A DNA stretch of 64,000 bases from JAWKZG01 sp041396125 (GCA_041396125.1 JAWKZG010000014.1:62001-126000), one strand, 5' to 3'. Shown: positions 15,530 to 25,449, counted from the stretch's first letter. Notes: generated from the letters alone by a model not told the origin. Translations and numbers: made by a program.

Positions 15530-17428
15530 ATGAGCTTATATGAGCAACTCTACCAACGCTCGTGTCAGGACCCGGAAGGTTACTGGGGCGAGCTGGCGCA
15601 GGATTTACACTGGTCCAAACCTTGGGACAAGGTTCTGGATGACAGCAATGCACCGTTTTATCGCTGGTTCAGCGGTGGTGAACTGAACACCTGCTACAAC
15701 GCGCTGGATATTCATGTCGAGCAGGGACATGGCGAGCGGCTGGCGCTGATCTACGACAGCCCCGTGACCGACACCGTCAAGCGTTACACCTACCAGGAGC
15801 TGCGCGACCAGGTCGCCAGTTTGGCTGGTGCGATCAAGGCGCAGGGAGTGGGCAAAGGCGACCGGGTCATTCTATACATGCCCATGGTGCCGCAGGCGGT
15901 GATGGCGATGCTGGCCTGCGCCCGCATTGGTGCGATTCATTCGGTCGTGTTCGGCGGTTTTGCCGCCAATGAACTGGCGACACGGATCAACGACGCCAAG
16001 CCCAAACTGATCATGAGCGCCTCCTGCGGTATTGAGGGCAGCCGCGTGATCCAGTACAAGCCCTTGCTGGATGCCGCTATCGAGCAGGCCACTCATAAAC
16101 CGGATGGCTGTATTATTTTCCAGCGCCCGCAAGCCCAGGCTGATTTGATCGCAGGCCGTGATCTGGACTGGGACGCTGCCGCTGCCGCCGCTGAACCGGC
16201 AGCCTGTGTGCCGGTTGCCGCTACCGATCCGCTGTATATTCTGTACACCTCTGGCACTACCGGTCAGCCGAAAGGCGTGGTGCGCGACAATGGCGGTCAT
16301 GCAGTAGCGCTGAAATGGAGCATGCGCAATATTTATAATGTGCAGCCAGGCGAAGTGTTCTGGGCCGCCTCTGATGTTGGCTGGGTGGTTGGTCATTCGT
16401 ATATTTGCTACGCGCCGCTGCTGGCCGGTTGCACCACTGTAGTGTATGAAGGCAAACCGGTCGGCACCCCCGATCCGGGCGCTTTCTGGCGGGTGATCAG
16501 CGAACACAAGATCAGCACGCTGTTTACAGCACCGACGGCATTTCGGGCCATCAAAAAAGAAGATCCCAACGCCGAGTATCTGCAAAAGTACGATTTGAGC
16601 GGTTTCCGGGCGTTATTCCTGGCCGGCGAGCGTTGCGATCCGGATACCCTGACCTGGGCCGAGAAAATCCTCCAGGTGCCGGTTATTGACCACTGGTGGC
16701 AGACCGAGACCGGCTGGGCGATTGCCGCCAACTGCCTGGGGATTGAGCATTTACCGGTCAAGCCCGGTTCGCCGACCCGCGCAGTGCCGGGCTACGATGT
16801 GCAAGTGCTGGATCCGATGGGCAAATCGCTGGCAGCCGGCAATATGGGCAGTATCGCGATCAAACTGCCGCTACCGCCTGGTTGTCTGCCGACATTGTGG
16901 CAGAACGACGCGCGTTATCAGTCGTCGTATCTCAGCGCTTATCCAGGCTATTACCTGACCGGTGACGCGGGCTATATTGACGAAGACGGCTATATTTTTA
17001 TCATGAGCCGGATCGACGATGTGATTAATGTCGCGGGCCATCGTTTGTCCACCGGAGCGATGGAAGAAGTGCTGTCGGCCCACCCTGACGTGGCCGAATG
17101 CGCGGTGATCGGCCCGGAAGACCAGCTCAAAGGACAGCTTCCGTTAGGGCTGGTGGTGCTTAAATCCGGCGTTGAGCGGGAGCCCGAGTTGATCAAGAAG
17201 GAACTGGTGCAGGCGGTGCGCAATAAAATCGGCCCGGTGGCGGCGTTCAAAAACGTGGTGATCGTGCCGCGTCTGCCGAAAACCCGCTCTGGCAAGGTCT
17301 TGCGCGGCACTATGAAGCAGATTGCCGATGGTGCCAGTTACAAAGCACCGGCGACGATTGACGATCCGGCGATTCTGGACGAGATTAGCACCGCGCTGCG
17401 CGATCTGGGTTACGCGAAAACGTCGTGA
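15530..17428 (+). CDS. prpE: Propionyl-CoA synthetase PrpE
   Basis: A 632-residue acetyl/propionyl-CoA synthetase family enzyme. The adenylation motif YTSGTTGQPKGVVRDNGGH, the Trp/Glu-rich substrate region DHWWQTETGW and the C-terminal PKTRSGKVLRG with the catalytic (and acetylatable) Lys are all present. RDNGGHAVALKWSM is typical of PrpE rather than Acs. It makes propionyl-CoA from propionate, ATP and CoA, feeding the carboxylase and mutase encoded downstream. The start at ATG 15530 follows a GGGAG ribosome-binding site. Confidence 0.93.
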   Translation: MSLYEQLYQRSCQDPEGYWGELAQDLHWSKPWDKVLDDSNAPFYRWFSGGELNTCYNALDIHVEQGHGERLALIYDSPVTDTVKRYTYQELRDQVASLAGAIKAQGVGKGDRVILYMPMVPQAVMAMLACARIGAIHSVVFGGFAANELATRINDAKPKLIMSASCGIEGSRVIQYKPLLDAAIEQATHKPDGCIIFQRPQAQADLIAGRDLDWDAAAAAAEPAACVPVAATDPLYILYTSGTTGQPKGVVRDNGGHAVALKWSMRNIYNVQPGEVFWAASDVGWVVGHSYICYAPLLAGCTTVVYEGKPVGTPDPGAFWRVISEHKISTLFTAPTAFRAIKKEDPNAEYLQKYDLSGFRALFLAGERCDPDTLTWAEKILQVPVIDHWWQTETGWAIAANCLGIEHLPVKPGSPTRAVPGYDVQVLDPMGKSLAAGNMGSIAIKLPLPPGCLPTLWQNDARYQSSYLSAYPGYYLTGDAGYIDEDGYIFIMSRIDDVINVAGHRLSTGAMEEVLSAHPDVAECAVIGPEDQLKGQLPLGLVVLKSGVEREPELIKKELVQAVRNKIGPVAAFKNVVIVPRLPKTRSGKVLRGTMKQIADGASYKAPATIDDPAILDEISTALRDLGYAKTS

Positions 17429-17441
17429 TATCCGTTGGTCT

Positions 17442-17467
17442 GGCGGGAGGAATAAACGCCTTCCGCC
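17442..17467 (+). other. Hairpin between prpE and the mutase gene
   Basis: GGCGGGAGG (17442-17450) pairs with CCTTCCGCC (17459-17467) with one G-T pair around an 8-base loop. No T run follows, so it is more likely a processing or stability element than a terminator. The rest of the 178-base gap shows no cobalamin riboswitch box. Confidence 0.35.
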
Positions 17468-17606
17468 GGTGGCGCTTTATCGGCAGCGGGCGCACATCAT
17501 AATAACCGGGTAATAACAAACTGCAGTCACCGGCTGCGTGGACATCTGTCTGCGCGGCCGGGCAGCGGTCACCGTTTTACCGACACGCATCAATGCGGAG
17601 TTCAAT

Positions 17607-19751
17607 ATGGCTACTTTTGAAACTAAAACCCTGGCTGACTGGGAGGTGCTGGCGCAGCGGGAGCTGAAAGGCAAAGCGCTGGACAGCCTGAACTGGCGCA
17701 GTCCGGAAGGGATTACCATAAAACCCCTGTATACCGAACAGGATGTGCCGGCGGACGCATCGCTGCCGGGCTTCGCGCCGTATACCCGCGGCGTGCGGGC
17801 GACTATGTACGCGGGTCGGCCCTGGACGGTGCGCCAGTATGCCGGTTTCTCGACGGCCGAGGCCTCGAATGCGTTTTATCGCAAAAACCTTGCGGCCGGG
17901 CAGACCGGATTGTCCATCGCTTTCGATCTGGCGACGCATCGCGGCTACGACTCTGATCATCCGCGGGTGGTAGGTGATGTCGGTAAGGCCGGTGTGGCCA
18001 TTGATTCCGTCGAGGATATGAAAATCCTGTTCGACGGTATTCCACTGGAAAAAATGTCAGTGTCGATGACCATGAACGGTGCGGTATTACCGGTAATGGC
18101 AATGTATATCGTGGCGGCGGAAGAGCAGGGCGTCAGCCCGGAGCAGCTGGCAGGCACGCTGCAAAACGATATTCTGAAAGAATTCATGGTACGCAATACC
18201 TATATTTATCCGCCGGCACCGTCAATGCGTATCGTGGCCGATATTATCGGCTATACCGCGCGCTATATGCCGCGCTTCAATTCGATATCAATTTCCGGTT
18301 ATCACATGCAGGAGGCCGGCGCGACGGCGGTGCAGGAGCTGGCGTTTACACTGGCAGACGGTGTCGAATATGTGCGCGCCGCGCTGTCCAGTGGGCTGCA
18401 GGTTGATCAGTTTGCGCCGCGTCTGAGTTTTTTCTTTGCTATCGGCATGAATTTTTTCATGGAAGTGGCGAAATTACGGGCAGCTCGCACGCTGTGGGCC
18501 GAGCTTATGCAGCAGCATTTCCAGCCCGGTGATCAGCGTTCGCTGATGCTGCGCACGCACTGCCAGACTTCCGGCGTCAGTCTGACCAGTCAGGACCCGT
18601 ATAACAATATTATCCGCACGACCATCGAAGCACTGGCTGCCGCATTGGGGGGAACACAGTCGCTGCACACCAATTCCTTTGACGAAGCGCTGGCCCTGCC
18701 GACCGAGTTCTCTGCTCGCATCGCCCGTAACACGCAATTGGTGTTGCAGGAAGAAACCGGCATTACGCAGGTGGTTGACCCGCTGGGCGGTTCGTATTAT
18801 GTCGAGTCCCTGACGAACTCGCTGATCGAGCAGGCACGGGTACTGATCGATGAAGTTGAAGCGATGGGCGGGATGACCAAAGCGGTCGAATCCGGCATGC
18901 CGAAACTGCGCATTGAAGAGGCCGCAGCTCGCCGTCAGGCCCGTATCGACCGGGGCGAAGAGGTCATTGTCGGGGTCAATAAATACCAGCCTGAACAGGA
19001 CACCGAGGTTGATATTCTGAATATTGACAACAGCGCGGTGCGCGAATCGCAGATCCAGCGTCTGCAAAGTGTCCGTGCCAAGCGTGATGAAGCAAGCTGC
19101 CAGGCGGCATTACAGGCCCTGAGCGAAGGAGCCGCAACATCGGATCAGAATCTGCTGGAACTGGCTGTTAATGCCGCCCGCGCCAGGGCCACGGTGGGTG
19201 AAATATCCGATGCGCTGGAGCAGGTGTTCAGTCGTCACCGGGCCGTCATCCGGTCGATTGCCGGGGTTTATGGTTCGGCCTATGAGGGCGACGAAGGATT
19301 TGACCGCATCAAGCAGGATGTCGCGCAATTCGCCGAGGACGAAGGTCGGCGGCCGCGTATGCTGGTGGTTAAAATGGGCCAGGATGGGCATGACCGTGGT
19401 GCCAAAGTCATCGCCACCGCGTTTGCCGATATTGGCTTCGACGTGGATATCGGCCCCTTGTTCCAAACCCCCGAGGAAGCGGCCCGGCAGGCGATCGAAA
19501 GCGATGTTCATGTGATCGGCGTATCCAGTCAGGCAGCCGGCCATTTGACCCTGGTGCCGGCATTGATCGCAGCACTGCAGCAAGAAGGCGCGGACGATAT
19601 TCTGGTGGTTTGTGGCGGGGTGATACCGCCGCAGGATTATCCGCTGCTGCAGCAGGCCGGAGTGGCTGCGATCTACGGACCGGGCACGAATATTCCATTG
19701 GCGGCGGCTGAGGTCATGAAACTGATACGCGCGCGTCACCCGGCGCTCTGA
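17607..19751 (+). CDS. scpA: Methylmalonyl-CoA mutase, single-chain type
   Basis: The 714-residue protein from ATG 17607 (GCGGAG ribosome-binding site; an upstream in-frame start would add an unconserved 23 residues) equals the length of E. coli ScpA. The N-terminal TIM-barrel has TMYAGRPWTVRQYAGF and SGYHMQEAGA, and the C-terminal cobalamin domain has the B12-binding DGHDRG at about residue 595. It interconverts (R)-methylmalonyl-CoA and succinyl-CoA with adenosylcobalamin. It is followed by pccB, pccA and the chaperone meaB, giving a near-complete route from propionyl-CoA to the TCA cycle. Confidence 0.95.
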   Translation: MATFETKTLADWEVLAQRELKGKALDSLNWRSPEGITIKPLYTEQDVPADASLPGFAPYTRGVRATMYAGRPWTVRQYAGFSTAEASNAFYRKNLAAGQTGLSIAFDLATHRGYDSDHPRVVGDVGKAGVAIDSVEDMKILFDGIPLEKMSVSMTMNGAVLPVMAMYIVAAEEQGVSPEQLAGTLQNDILKEFMVRNTYIYPPAPSMRIVADIIGYTARYMPRFNSISISGYHMQEAGATAVQELAFTLADGVEYVRAALSSGLQVDQFAPRLSFFFAIGMNFFMEVAKLRAARTLWAELMQQHFQPGDQRSLMLRTHCQTSGVSLTSQDPYNNIIRTTIEALAAALGGTQSLHTNSFDEALALPTEFSARIARNTQLVLQEETGITQVVDPLGGSYYVESLTNSLIEQARVLIDEVEAMGGMTKAVESGMPKLRIEEAAARRQARIDRGEEVIVGVNKYQPEQDTEVDILNIDNSAVRESQIQRLQSVRAKRDEASCQAALQALSEGAATSDQNLLELAVNAARARATVGEISDALEQVFSRHRAVIRSIAGVYGSAYEGDEGFDRIKQDVAQFAEDEGRRPRMLVVKMGQDGHDRGAKVIATAFADIGFDVDIGPLFQTPEEAARQAIESDVHVIGVSSQAAGHLTLVPALIAALQQEGADDILVVCGGVIPPQDYPLLQQAGVAAIYGPGTNIPLAAAEVMKLIRARHPAL

Positions 19752-19797
19752 GCGTTCTGCTGCCTTATAAACGACAGAAAAAAGAAGAGCGAAACCC

Positions 19798-21330
19798 ATG
19801 CAAGAAATCATTCAGAGGCTCAAAGAAACCCGTGAGGCGGCGCGCCAGGGCGGTGGTATAAAACGCATCGAACGCCAGCATGAAAAAGGCAAGCTGACGG
19901 CCCGTGAGCGTATCGAACTGCTGCTCGACGACGACAGTTTCGAGGAATGGGACATGTTCGTCGAACACCGCTGTACCGATTTTGGCATGGAACAGCAATC
20001 CATTCCCGGCGATGGCGTCGTGACCGGCTACGGCACGATCAATGGCCGGTTGGTGTTCATTTTCAGCCAGGACTTCACAGTGCTGGGCGGCTCCCTGTCG
20101 GAGTCGCACGCTGAAAAAATATGCAAGATCATGGATCACGCCATGAAAGTCGGAGCGCCGGTGATCGGTCTGAACGACTCCGGCGGGGCGCGGATTCAGG
20201 AAGGCGTCGCTTCGCTGGCTGGTTACGCGGATGTATTTCAGCGTAATGTGCTGGCCAGCGGTGTTATTCCGCAGATTTCGATGATCATGGGGCCGTGTGC
20301 GGGCGGGGCAGTATATTCACCGGCCATGACCGACTTTATCTTCATGGTCAAAGACAGCTCGTATATGTTTGTGACCGGGCCGGAAGTGGTCAAAACCGTT
20401 ACCCATGAAACCGTGACCCACGAAGAACTGGGTGGTGCAGTGACCCACACCAGCCGCTCGGGGGTGGCTGATCGGGCGTTCGAGAATGATGTCGAAGCTT
20501 TGGTCATGCTGCGCCGGTTTATCAATTATTTACCGTCCAATAACCGCGAAAAACCCCCGGTTCGGCCGACCCCGGATCAGGCTGACCGGATCGAAACCTC
20601 GCTGGACACGCTGATTCCGGACAATCCCAACAAGCCTTACGATATGAAAGAGCTGATCTACAAAGTGGTGGATGACAGCGACTTTTTCGAACTGATGCCG
20701 AATCATGCCAAGAATATTCTGATCGGTTTCGGTCGCATGCAGGGTTCGACCGTCGGGTTTGTCGCCAATCAGCCGATGGTGCTGGCCGGTTGTCTGGATA
20801 TCCAGTCGTCCATCAAGGCGGCCCGGTTTGTCCGTTTTTGCGATGCCTTCAATATTCCTATCGTGACCTTCGTCGATGTGCCGGGATTCATGCCGGGCAC
20901 CGCGCAGGAGTACGGCGGCATCATCAAACACGGTGCCAAACTGTTGTACGCCTATGCCGAAGCCACTGTGCCCAAGATTACGCTGATTACCCGTAAAGCT
21001 TACGGCGGTGCGTATGACGTGATGAGCTCCAAACATTTGCGCGGCGACGTCAATCTGGCCTGGCCCACAGCAGAAATTGCGGTAATGGGGCCGAAAGGCG
21101 CGGTAGAGATCATCTTCCGCCAGGACAGTGGCGATCCGGACAAAATCGCGGCCCGTACCGAAGAATACCGCAGTAAGTTCGCCAATCCCTTTATTGCCGG
21201 TAAGCGCGGCTATATCGACGATGTCATTCTGCCACGCGATACGCGCAAGCGTATTTGCCGCTCGCTGGCCATGCTGCGCGATAAAAAACTGGACAATCCC
21301 TGGCGCAAGCACGGGAATATGCCCTTATAA
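19798..21330 (+). CDS. pccB: Propionyl-CoA carboxylase beta chain
   Basis: A 510-residue carboxyltransferase subunit. Two crotonase-like halves are clear: the N-half has GLNDSGGARIQEGV and MGPCAGGAVYSP, and the C-half has FVDVPGFMPGTAQEYGGIIKHG, ITRKAYGGAYDVMSSKH and AEIAVMGPKGAV. It transfers the carboxyl group from carboxybiotin on PccA to propionyl-CoA, giving (S)-methylmalonyl-CoA. The length and the Y-G-G-A-Y-D-V-M segment fit PccB; acetyl-CoA use cannot be ruled out. It starts 46 bases after the mutase gene and is the same operon. Confidence 0.94.
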   Translation: MQEIIQRLKETREAARQGGGIKRIERQHEKGKLTARERIELLLDDDSFEEWDMFVEHRCTDFGMEQQSIPGDGVVTGYGTINGRLVFIFSQDFTVLGGSLSESHAEKICKIMDHAMKVGAPVIGLNDSGGARIQEGVASLAGYADVFQRNVLASGVIPQISMIMGPCAGGAVYSPAMTDFIFMVKDSSYMFVTGPEVVKTVTHETVTHEELGGAVTHTSRSGVADRAFENDVEALVMLRRFINYLPSNNREKPPVRPTPDQADRIETSLDTLIPDNPNKPYDMKELIYKVVDDSDFFELMPNHAKNILIGFGRMQGSTVGFVANQPMVLAGCLDIQSSIKAARFVRFCDAFNIPIVTFVDVPGFMPGTAQEYGGIIKHGAKLLYAYAEATVPKITLITRKAYGGAYDVMSSKHLRGDVNLAWPTAEIAVMGPKGAVEIIFRQDSGDPDKIAARTEEYRSKFANPFIAGKRGYIDDVILPRDTRKRICRSLAMLRDKKLDNPWRKHGNMPL

Positions 21331-21426
21331 ACGGGCTGTCCCGACAAGGCAGTACAACAGGGAAAAAACAGTAGCTAATGGGGCCGTGCGATCAATTGAC
21401 TGCCCCATTCTGAAACGTGAAGGCGA

Positions 21427-23430
21427 ATGATAATGTTCAAAAAAATCCTGATTGCCAACCGTGGCGAAATCGCCTGCCGGGCGATAAAAACCGCCCGCAA
21501 AATGGGTATTAAAACCGTTGCGGTCTATTCCGAAGCGGATCGCGATGCGCTGCATAAACAACTGGCTGATGAAGCCGTCCTGATCGGGCCGGCACCTTCG
21601 GCGCAAAGTTATCTGGTCATGGAGCGGATTATTCAGGCGTGCAAAGAATCCGGCGCTGAAGCGGTGTATCCAGGTTATGGTTTTCTCTCTGAAAACGCGG
21701 AGTTTGCCCGGCGACTGGCGGCAGAAGGCATCGCGTTCATCGGGCCGAACACTCATGCCATTGAGGCGATGGGCGATAAGATCACTTCGAAAAAACTGGC
21801 GATGGAAGCCGGTGTCAGCACCATTCCCGGTTATACCGACGTTATCAAGGATGCTGAGCATGCTGTAGCCATCGCCGCTGAAGTCGGCTATCCGGTGATG
21901 CTGAAAGCCAGCGCAGGCGGTGGCGGCAAAGGGATGCGGGTGGCCTGGAACGAAGCCGAGTGCCGGGATGGCTTCGAGCGCGCCAGCAATGAAGCACGCG
22001 CCAGTTTTGGCGATGATCGGGTCTTTATCGAAAAATTTATCGAGGAGCCGCGTCATATCGAGATCCAGGTGCTGGCCGATGGTCAGGGCACAATACTGTA
22101 TCTGAATGAGCGCGAATGCTCCATCCAGCGCCGGCATCAGAAAGTGATTGAGGAAGCACCATCGCCGTTTATCGATCCGGCCACCCGCCAGGCGATGGGC
22201 GAACAGGCTTGTGCGCTGGCGCGGGCGGTTGATTATCAATCTGCCGGTACGGTCGAGTTTATCGTTGATACCGCGCGCAATTTTTATTTTCTGGAAATGA
22301 ACACCCGCCTGCAGGTGGAGCATCCGGTCACGGAAGCCATCACCGGACTGGATCTGATCGAACTGATGATCCGGGTGGCAGCGGGCGAGAAACTGCCGCT
22401 GACGCAGGATCAGGTCGGTATCAAAGGCTGGGCGCTGGAAGCACGGGTGTATGCGGAAAATCCGTTTCGCGGTTTTTTACCGTCTACCGGTCGACTGGTG
22501 CGCTATATTCCACCGGCAGAAAATCCGGCCGTGCGGGTCGATACCGGCGTTTACGAAGGCGGCGAGGTGTCGATGTTTTATGATCCGATGATCGCAAAAC
22601 TCATCACCTGGGGCGAAACCCGTGACGATGCTATTGCCTTGATGCAGCGGGCACTGGACGAATATTACATTCGCGGTGTCGAGAGCAATATCCCGTTTCT
22701 GGCAGCGCTGATGAATCATCCGCGCTTTGCGGAGGGACGCTTATCAACCAATTTCATTGCCGAAGAATACCCCGATGGTTTTAACGCCGCCGATGTGCCG
22801 CATGACGATCCGGCTTTGCTGGTCGCGGTCGCCACCAGTGTGCATTGCCGTTTTATGGAACGGGCGGCTGCCACCAGCGGTCAGGTGCCGGGCATGGCGC
22901 GTTCGATTCGGGCAGACTGGGTGGTGCTGCTGGGCGATACCGAATATCCGGTGCAGGTCATGTCGGTTGAAGGCGGTCATGAAGTGCATTTGCACAAGGA
23001 TGGGCGGGATCTGCGTATGCGGGTCACCGCGCAGTGGCATTTCGGCCAGCCCCTGTTTAAAGGCAAGGTCAATAACACTGCTGTTTGTGTGCAGGTGGAA
23101 CGCCACGGCTATAAATATCAGTTGTTTCATCACGGTATCCGGGTTGATGCGCTGGTTATGACACCAACCGCTGCGCAATTGAACCGGTATATGCCGGTCA
23201 AGCCGCCAGCGGACTGGTCCAAGTTTTTGCTCTCGCCGATGCCGGGTTTACTGGTGTCGGTTTTTGCCGAACCGGGTCAGGAAGTCAAAGCCGGTGAACA
23301 ACTGGCCGTAATCGAAGCCATGAAAATGGAAAATGTACTGCGCGCCGAGCAGGATGTCGTGGTCGCAAAAGTTTTGGCCGAAGCAGGTTCGACCCTGGAG
23401 GTCGATCAACCGATCATTGAATTTGACTGA
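21427..23430 (+). CDS. pccA: Propionyl-CoA carboxylase alpha chain (biotin carboxylase-BCCP)
   Basis: A 667-residue protein with a biotin carboxylase domain (residues about 3-450: ILIANRGEIACR, ASAGGGGKGMR glycine-rich ATP-grasp loop, ERECSIQRRHQK, EMNTRLQVEHPVTE). A linker/BT region follows, then a C-terminal biotinyl domain with the biotin-Lys motif EAMKMEN near residue 636. It carboxylates biotin with ATP and bicarbonate and pairs with PccB. ATG 21427 is used; the ATG two codons on is equally possible. It ends 7 bases before meaB, so the two are co-transcribed. Confidence 0.94.
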   Translation: MIMFKKILIANRGEIACRAIKTARKMGIKTVAVYSEADRDALHKQLADEAVLIGPAPSAQSYLVMERIIQACKESGAEAVYPGYGFLSENAEFARRLAAEGIAFIGPNTHAIEAMGDKITSKKLAMEAGVSTIPGYTDVIKDAEHAVAIAAEVGYPVMLKASAGGGGKGMRVAWNEAECRDGFERASNEARASFGDDRVFIEKFIEEPRHIEIQVLADGQGTILYLNERECSIQRRHQKVIEEAPSPFIDPATRQAMGEQACALARAVDYQSAGTVEFIVDTARNFYFLEMNTRLQVEHPVTEAITGLDLIELMIRVAAGEKLPLTQDQVGIKGWALEARVYAENPFRGFLPSTGRLVRYIPPAENPAVRVDTGVYEGGEVSMFYDPMIAKLITWGETRDDAIALMQRALDEYYIRGVESNIPFLAALMNHPRFAEGRLSTNFIAEEYPDGFNAADVPHDDPALLVAVATSVHCRFMERAAATSGQVPGMARSIRADWVVLLGDTEYPVQVMSVEGGHEVHLHKDGRDLRMRVTAQWHFGQPLFKGKVNNTAVCVQVERHGYKYQLFHHGIRVDALVMTPTAAQLNRYMPVKPPADWSKFLLSPMPGLLVSVFAEPGQEVKAGEQLAVIEAMKMENVLRAEQDVVVAKVLAEAGSTLEVDQPIIEFD

Positions 23431-23437
23431 AAGCGGC

Positions 23438-24419
23438 ATGACTGCGACTATTAAATCACTCGCTACGGGGCTGCGTGGCGGTCAGCGCCGGGCGCTGGCG
23501 CGCGCGATTACCCTGATCGAATCCAGTCGGGCCGATCATCAGGCCCAGGCGGAACAACTGCTGGAACAATTACTGCCCTATACCGGGCGCAGTATCCGCC
23601 TGGGCATATCCGGTGTGCCTGGTGTTGGTAAATCGACCTTTATCGAAGCGTTCGGTCTGCATGCCATCGGGCAGGGGCACCGGCTTGCGGTATTGTCTGT
23701 CGACCCTTCATCGGCCTTGTCCGGCGGTTCCATACTGGGTGATAAAACCCGTATGGAATATTTATCCCGCCATCCTGCTGCGTATATCCGGCCTTCACCG
23801 GCCGGTCGCACGCTGGGCGGCGTGGCACGGCGCACCCGCGAGGCCATGTTGTTGTGCGAGGCGGCCGGTTTCGATGTCATCATTGTCGAAACAGTGGGGG
23901 TAGGGCAGTCGGAAACCGCTGTGGCCGAAATGACCGATATGTTTCTGCTGCTGCTGTTGCCGGGTGGCGGCGATGATCTGCAAGGTATCAAACGCGGCAT
24001 TATGGAACTGGCAGATCTGATTCTGGTTAACAAAGCCGATGGCGATCTATTACCGGCTGCCCGTCGTGCCGCCGCTGATTACAGTCACGCCCTGCGTATG
24101 ATGCAACCGCGTTCAAAGTTCTGGCGGCCAACGGTCAAGCTGTGCTCGGCGCTGGAACAGCAAGGTATCAGCGAAGCATGGCAGAGTGTGATCGATTATC
24201 GGGATACGCTCGACGCGGCGGGTGAGTTCAGCCGTCAACGCCAGACCCAGGCCAAATCCTGGTTGCAGCAGGAGCTGCGCGAGGGGCTATGGCAGGCGTT
24301 CGCGGGCATGCGGCGGTGCGTGAACAACTACCGCAACTGGAACAGGCCGTCGCGACCAGCGCAGCCTCGCCCCGGTCGCTGCCAAAGCATTGCTGGCGCG
24401 GTTTTTGGACTCGACATAG
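23438..24419 (+). CDS. meaB: Methylmalonyl-CoA mutase GTPase chaperone MeaB/ArgK, C-terminus frameshifted
   Basis: G3E-family P-loop GTPase with Walker A GVPGVGKST, SVDPSS, the ETVGVGQSE switch region and NKAD specificity motif. It protects and reloads the mutase cofactor. The start is ATG 23438, 7 bases after pccA. The frame is conserved to LREGLWQAF (24301); then homology moves to a second frame (GHAAVREQLPQLEQAVA, 24304-24357) and a third (LAPVAAKALLARFLDST, stop TAG 24417-24419). Each move equals one missing base. The repaired protein would be about 327 residues, the normal length; as written the first frame instead runs to 24475 with an unrelated tail. Sequencing error or real C-terminal decay are both possible. 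Confidence 0.88.
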
Positions 24420-24498
24420 GCTGCGATTTTATTTTCTGGATTGCTGCCTGCGCGGGAATACCTGCACGGAAATGACGACGGGAAGGTGGTTTGCTTGC

Positions 24499-24533
24499 TG
24501 GCAATATGCACGCATACTAAGTGCATATTGCCA
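24499..24533. promoter_or_regulatory. Perfect 13-bp inverted repeat, operator of the RES-Xre module
   Basis: TGGCAATATGCAC (24499-24511) and GTGCATATTGCCA (24521-24533) are exact inverse copies separated by 9 bases. The element ends 14 bases before the antitoxin ATG, where an autorepressing toxin-antitoxin complex would bind. The AT-rich spacer and arms could overlap the -10 region. Confidence 0.7.
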
Positions 24534-24547
24534 AATGAAGGCTTTCC

Positions 24548-24970
24548 ATGCATGCAACTGAACTTCACCGACTGGCAGGCCAGACCAGTGGTTTACACGA
24601 AGGCCCGGCTTTGCGTCATCTGATCTATGAAGTGCGCAGCGGCGTGGCAGTGGCCGTGGTGGACGAATTGATTGCCAGCGGACGCCGTCTGGCTGAAATT
24701 GATCGCACGGTATTGCCGCGTAAAACGCTGGCTCACCGGCGCAAACTGGGGCGTCTCAGCCCTGAGCAATCGGATCGGCTGTTACGGGTCGTGCGTATTC
24801 TGGCCCTGGCGGAGGAGACTTTTGCCAATGCCGGGAAAGCCCATCTCTGGCTGCGCCGGCCTACGCAGGTACTGGCTGGTGAACGTCCTATCGATCTGCT
24901 CGACACCGAAGCCGGTGCACGTCAGGTTGAAATGCTACTGGGACGTATCGGGCACGGTATCGCGGCCTGA
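24548..24970 (+). CDS. Xre/MbcA/ParS-family antitoxin (DUF2384)
   Basis: The 140-residue protein has the features of the antitoxin partner of RES toxins: an N-terminal helical/DNA-binding region with VDELIASGRRLAEIDRTVLPRKTLAHRR, then LSPEQSDRLLRVVRILALAEETFAN, and a C-terminal toxin-binding part with AHLWLRRPTQVLAGERPIDLLDTEAGARQVEMLLGRI, cited here for its W-L, P-I-D-L-L-x-T-x-x-G pattern. That C-terminal pattern is diagnostic for DUF2384/MbcA. It neutralises the toxin encoded 26 bases downstream and probably represses the operon via the palindrome at 24499-24533. Confidence 0.9.
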   Translation: MHATELHRLAGQTSGLHEGPALRHLIYEVRSGVAVAVVDELIASGRRLAEIDRTVLPRKTLAHRRKLGRLSPEQSDRLLRVVRILALAEETFANAGKAHLWLRRPTQVLAGERPIDLLDTEAGARQVEMLLGRIGHGIAA

Positions 24971-24995
24971 ATCGGCTAACGGCACTAAACCCCGA

Positions 24996-25427
24996 ATGCG
25001 AGTCTGGCGATTGTGCCGAGCGCCTTATGCCGATTTGTCAGGTGAAGGGGCCCGACGCTTTGGTGGACGCTGGAATGCGCCTGGCCGGCCCGTTGTTTAT
25101 GCCGCTGCTGATCCCGCGCTGACAGTGCTGGAAGTCCGGGTGCATCTGGATCTGCCGCTGGAATTACTGCCCGATGATTACTGCCTGCTGACCATCGAAA
25201 CCGGCCCTGCCAGCTGTGAGCAGGCACCCGCCACCATCTATGATAACGAGAGTCGCCGTGATTACGGTGAGCGCTGGCTGGCCGAACAACGCAGTGCCCT
25301 GTTGCAGGTAAGCTCGGTGATCGTGCCGGAAAGCTATAATGTATTGATCAATCCGCTTCATCCCGAGGCGAACGCGATCCAGATTGTCAGCCAGCGCGCA
25401 TTTCAGTTCGATGAGCGCCTGTTTTGA
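24996..25427 (+). CDS. RES-domain toxin (MbcT/ParT-like)
   Basis: A 143-residue RES-domain protein from ATG 24996, the start matching the family N-terminus (MRVWRLCRAPYADLSGEGA). RFGGRWNAPGRPVVYAA carries the conserved Arg and the G-R-W-N that name-giving residues surround; the later Glu (TVLEVRVHLDL) and Ser (VPESYNVLINP) complete the R-E-S set. Characterised relatives degrade NAD+ (MbcT) or ADP-ribosylate phosphoribosyl pyrophosphate synthetase (ParT). It lies directly after its antitoxin, forming a two-gene type II toxin-antitoxin operon inserted between meaB and the rsmC-like gene. Confidence 0.9.
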   Translation: MRVWRLCRAPYADLSGEGARRFGGRWNAPGRPVVYAAADPALTVLEVRVHLDLPLELLPDDYCLLTIETGPASCEQAPATIYDNESRRDYGERWLAEQRSALLQVSSVIVPESYNVLINPLHPEANAIQIVSQRAFQFDERLF

Positions 25428-25449
25428 TGCATTAAACGTATAATAATCC

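Noticed and set aside
17429..17606. Possible cobalamin riboswitch before the B12-dependent mutase gene
   Set aside because: I looked for a B12-box-like sequence and suitable length; only a short hairpin and a ribosome-binding site are present.
24289..24561. Open frame after meaB as a separate small gene
   Set aside because: Its first part is the shifted MeaB C-terminus (GHAAVREQLPQLEQAVA) and the rest has no recognisable features.
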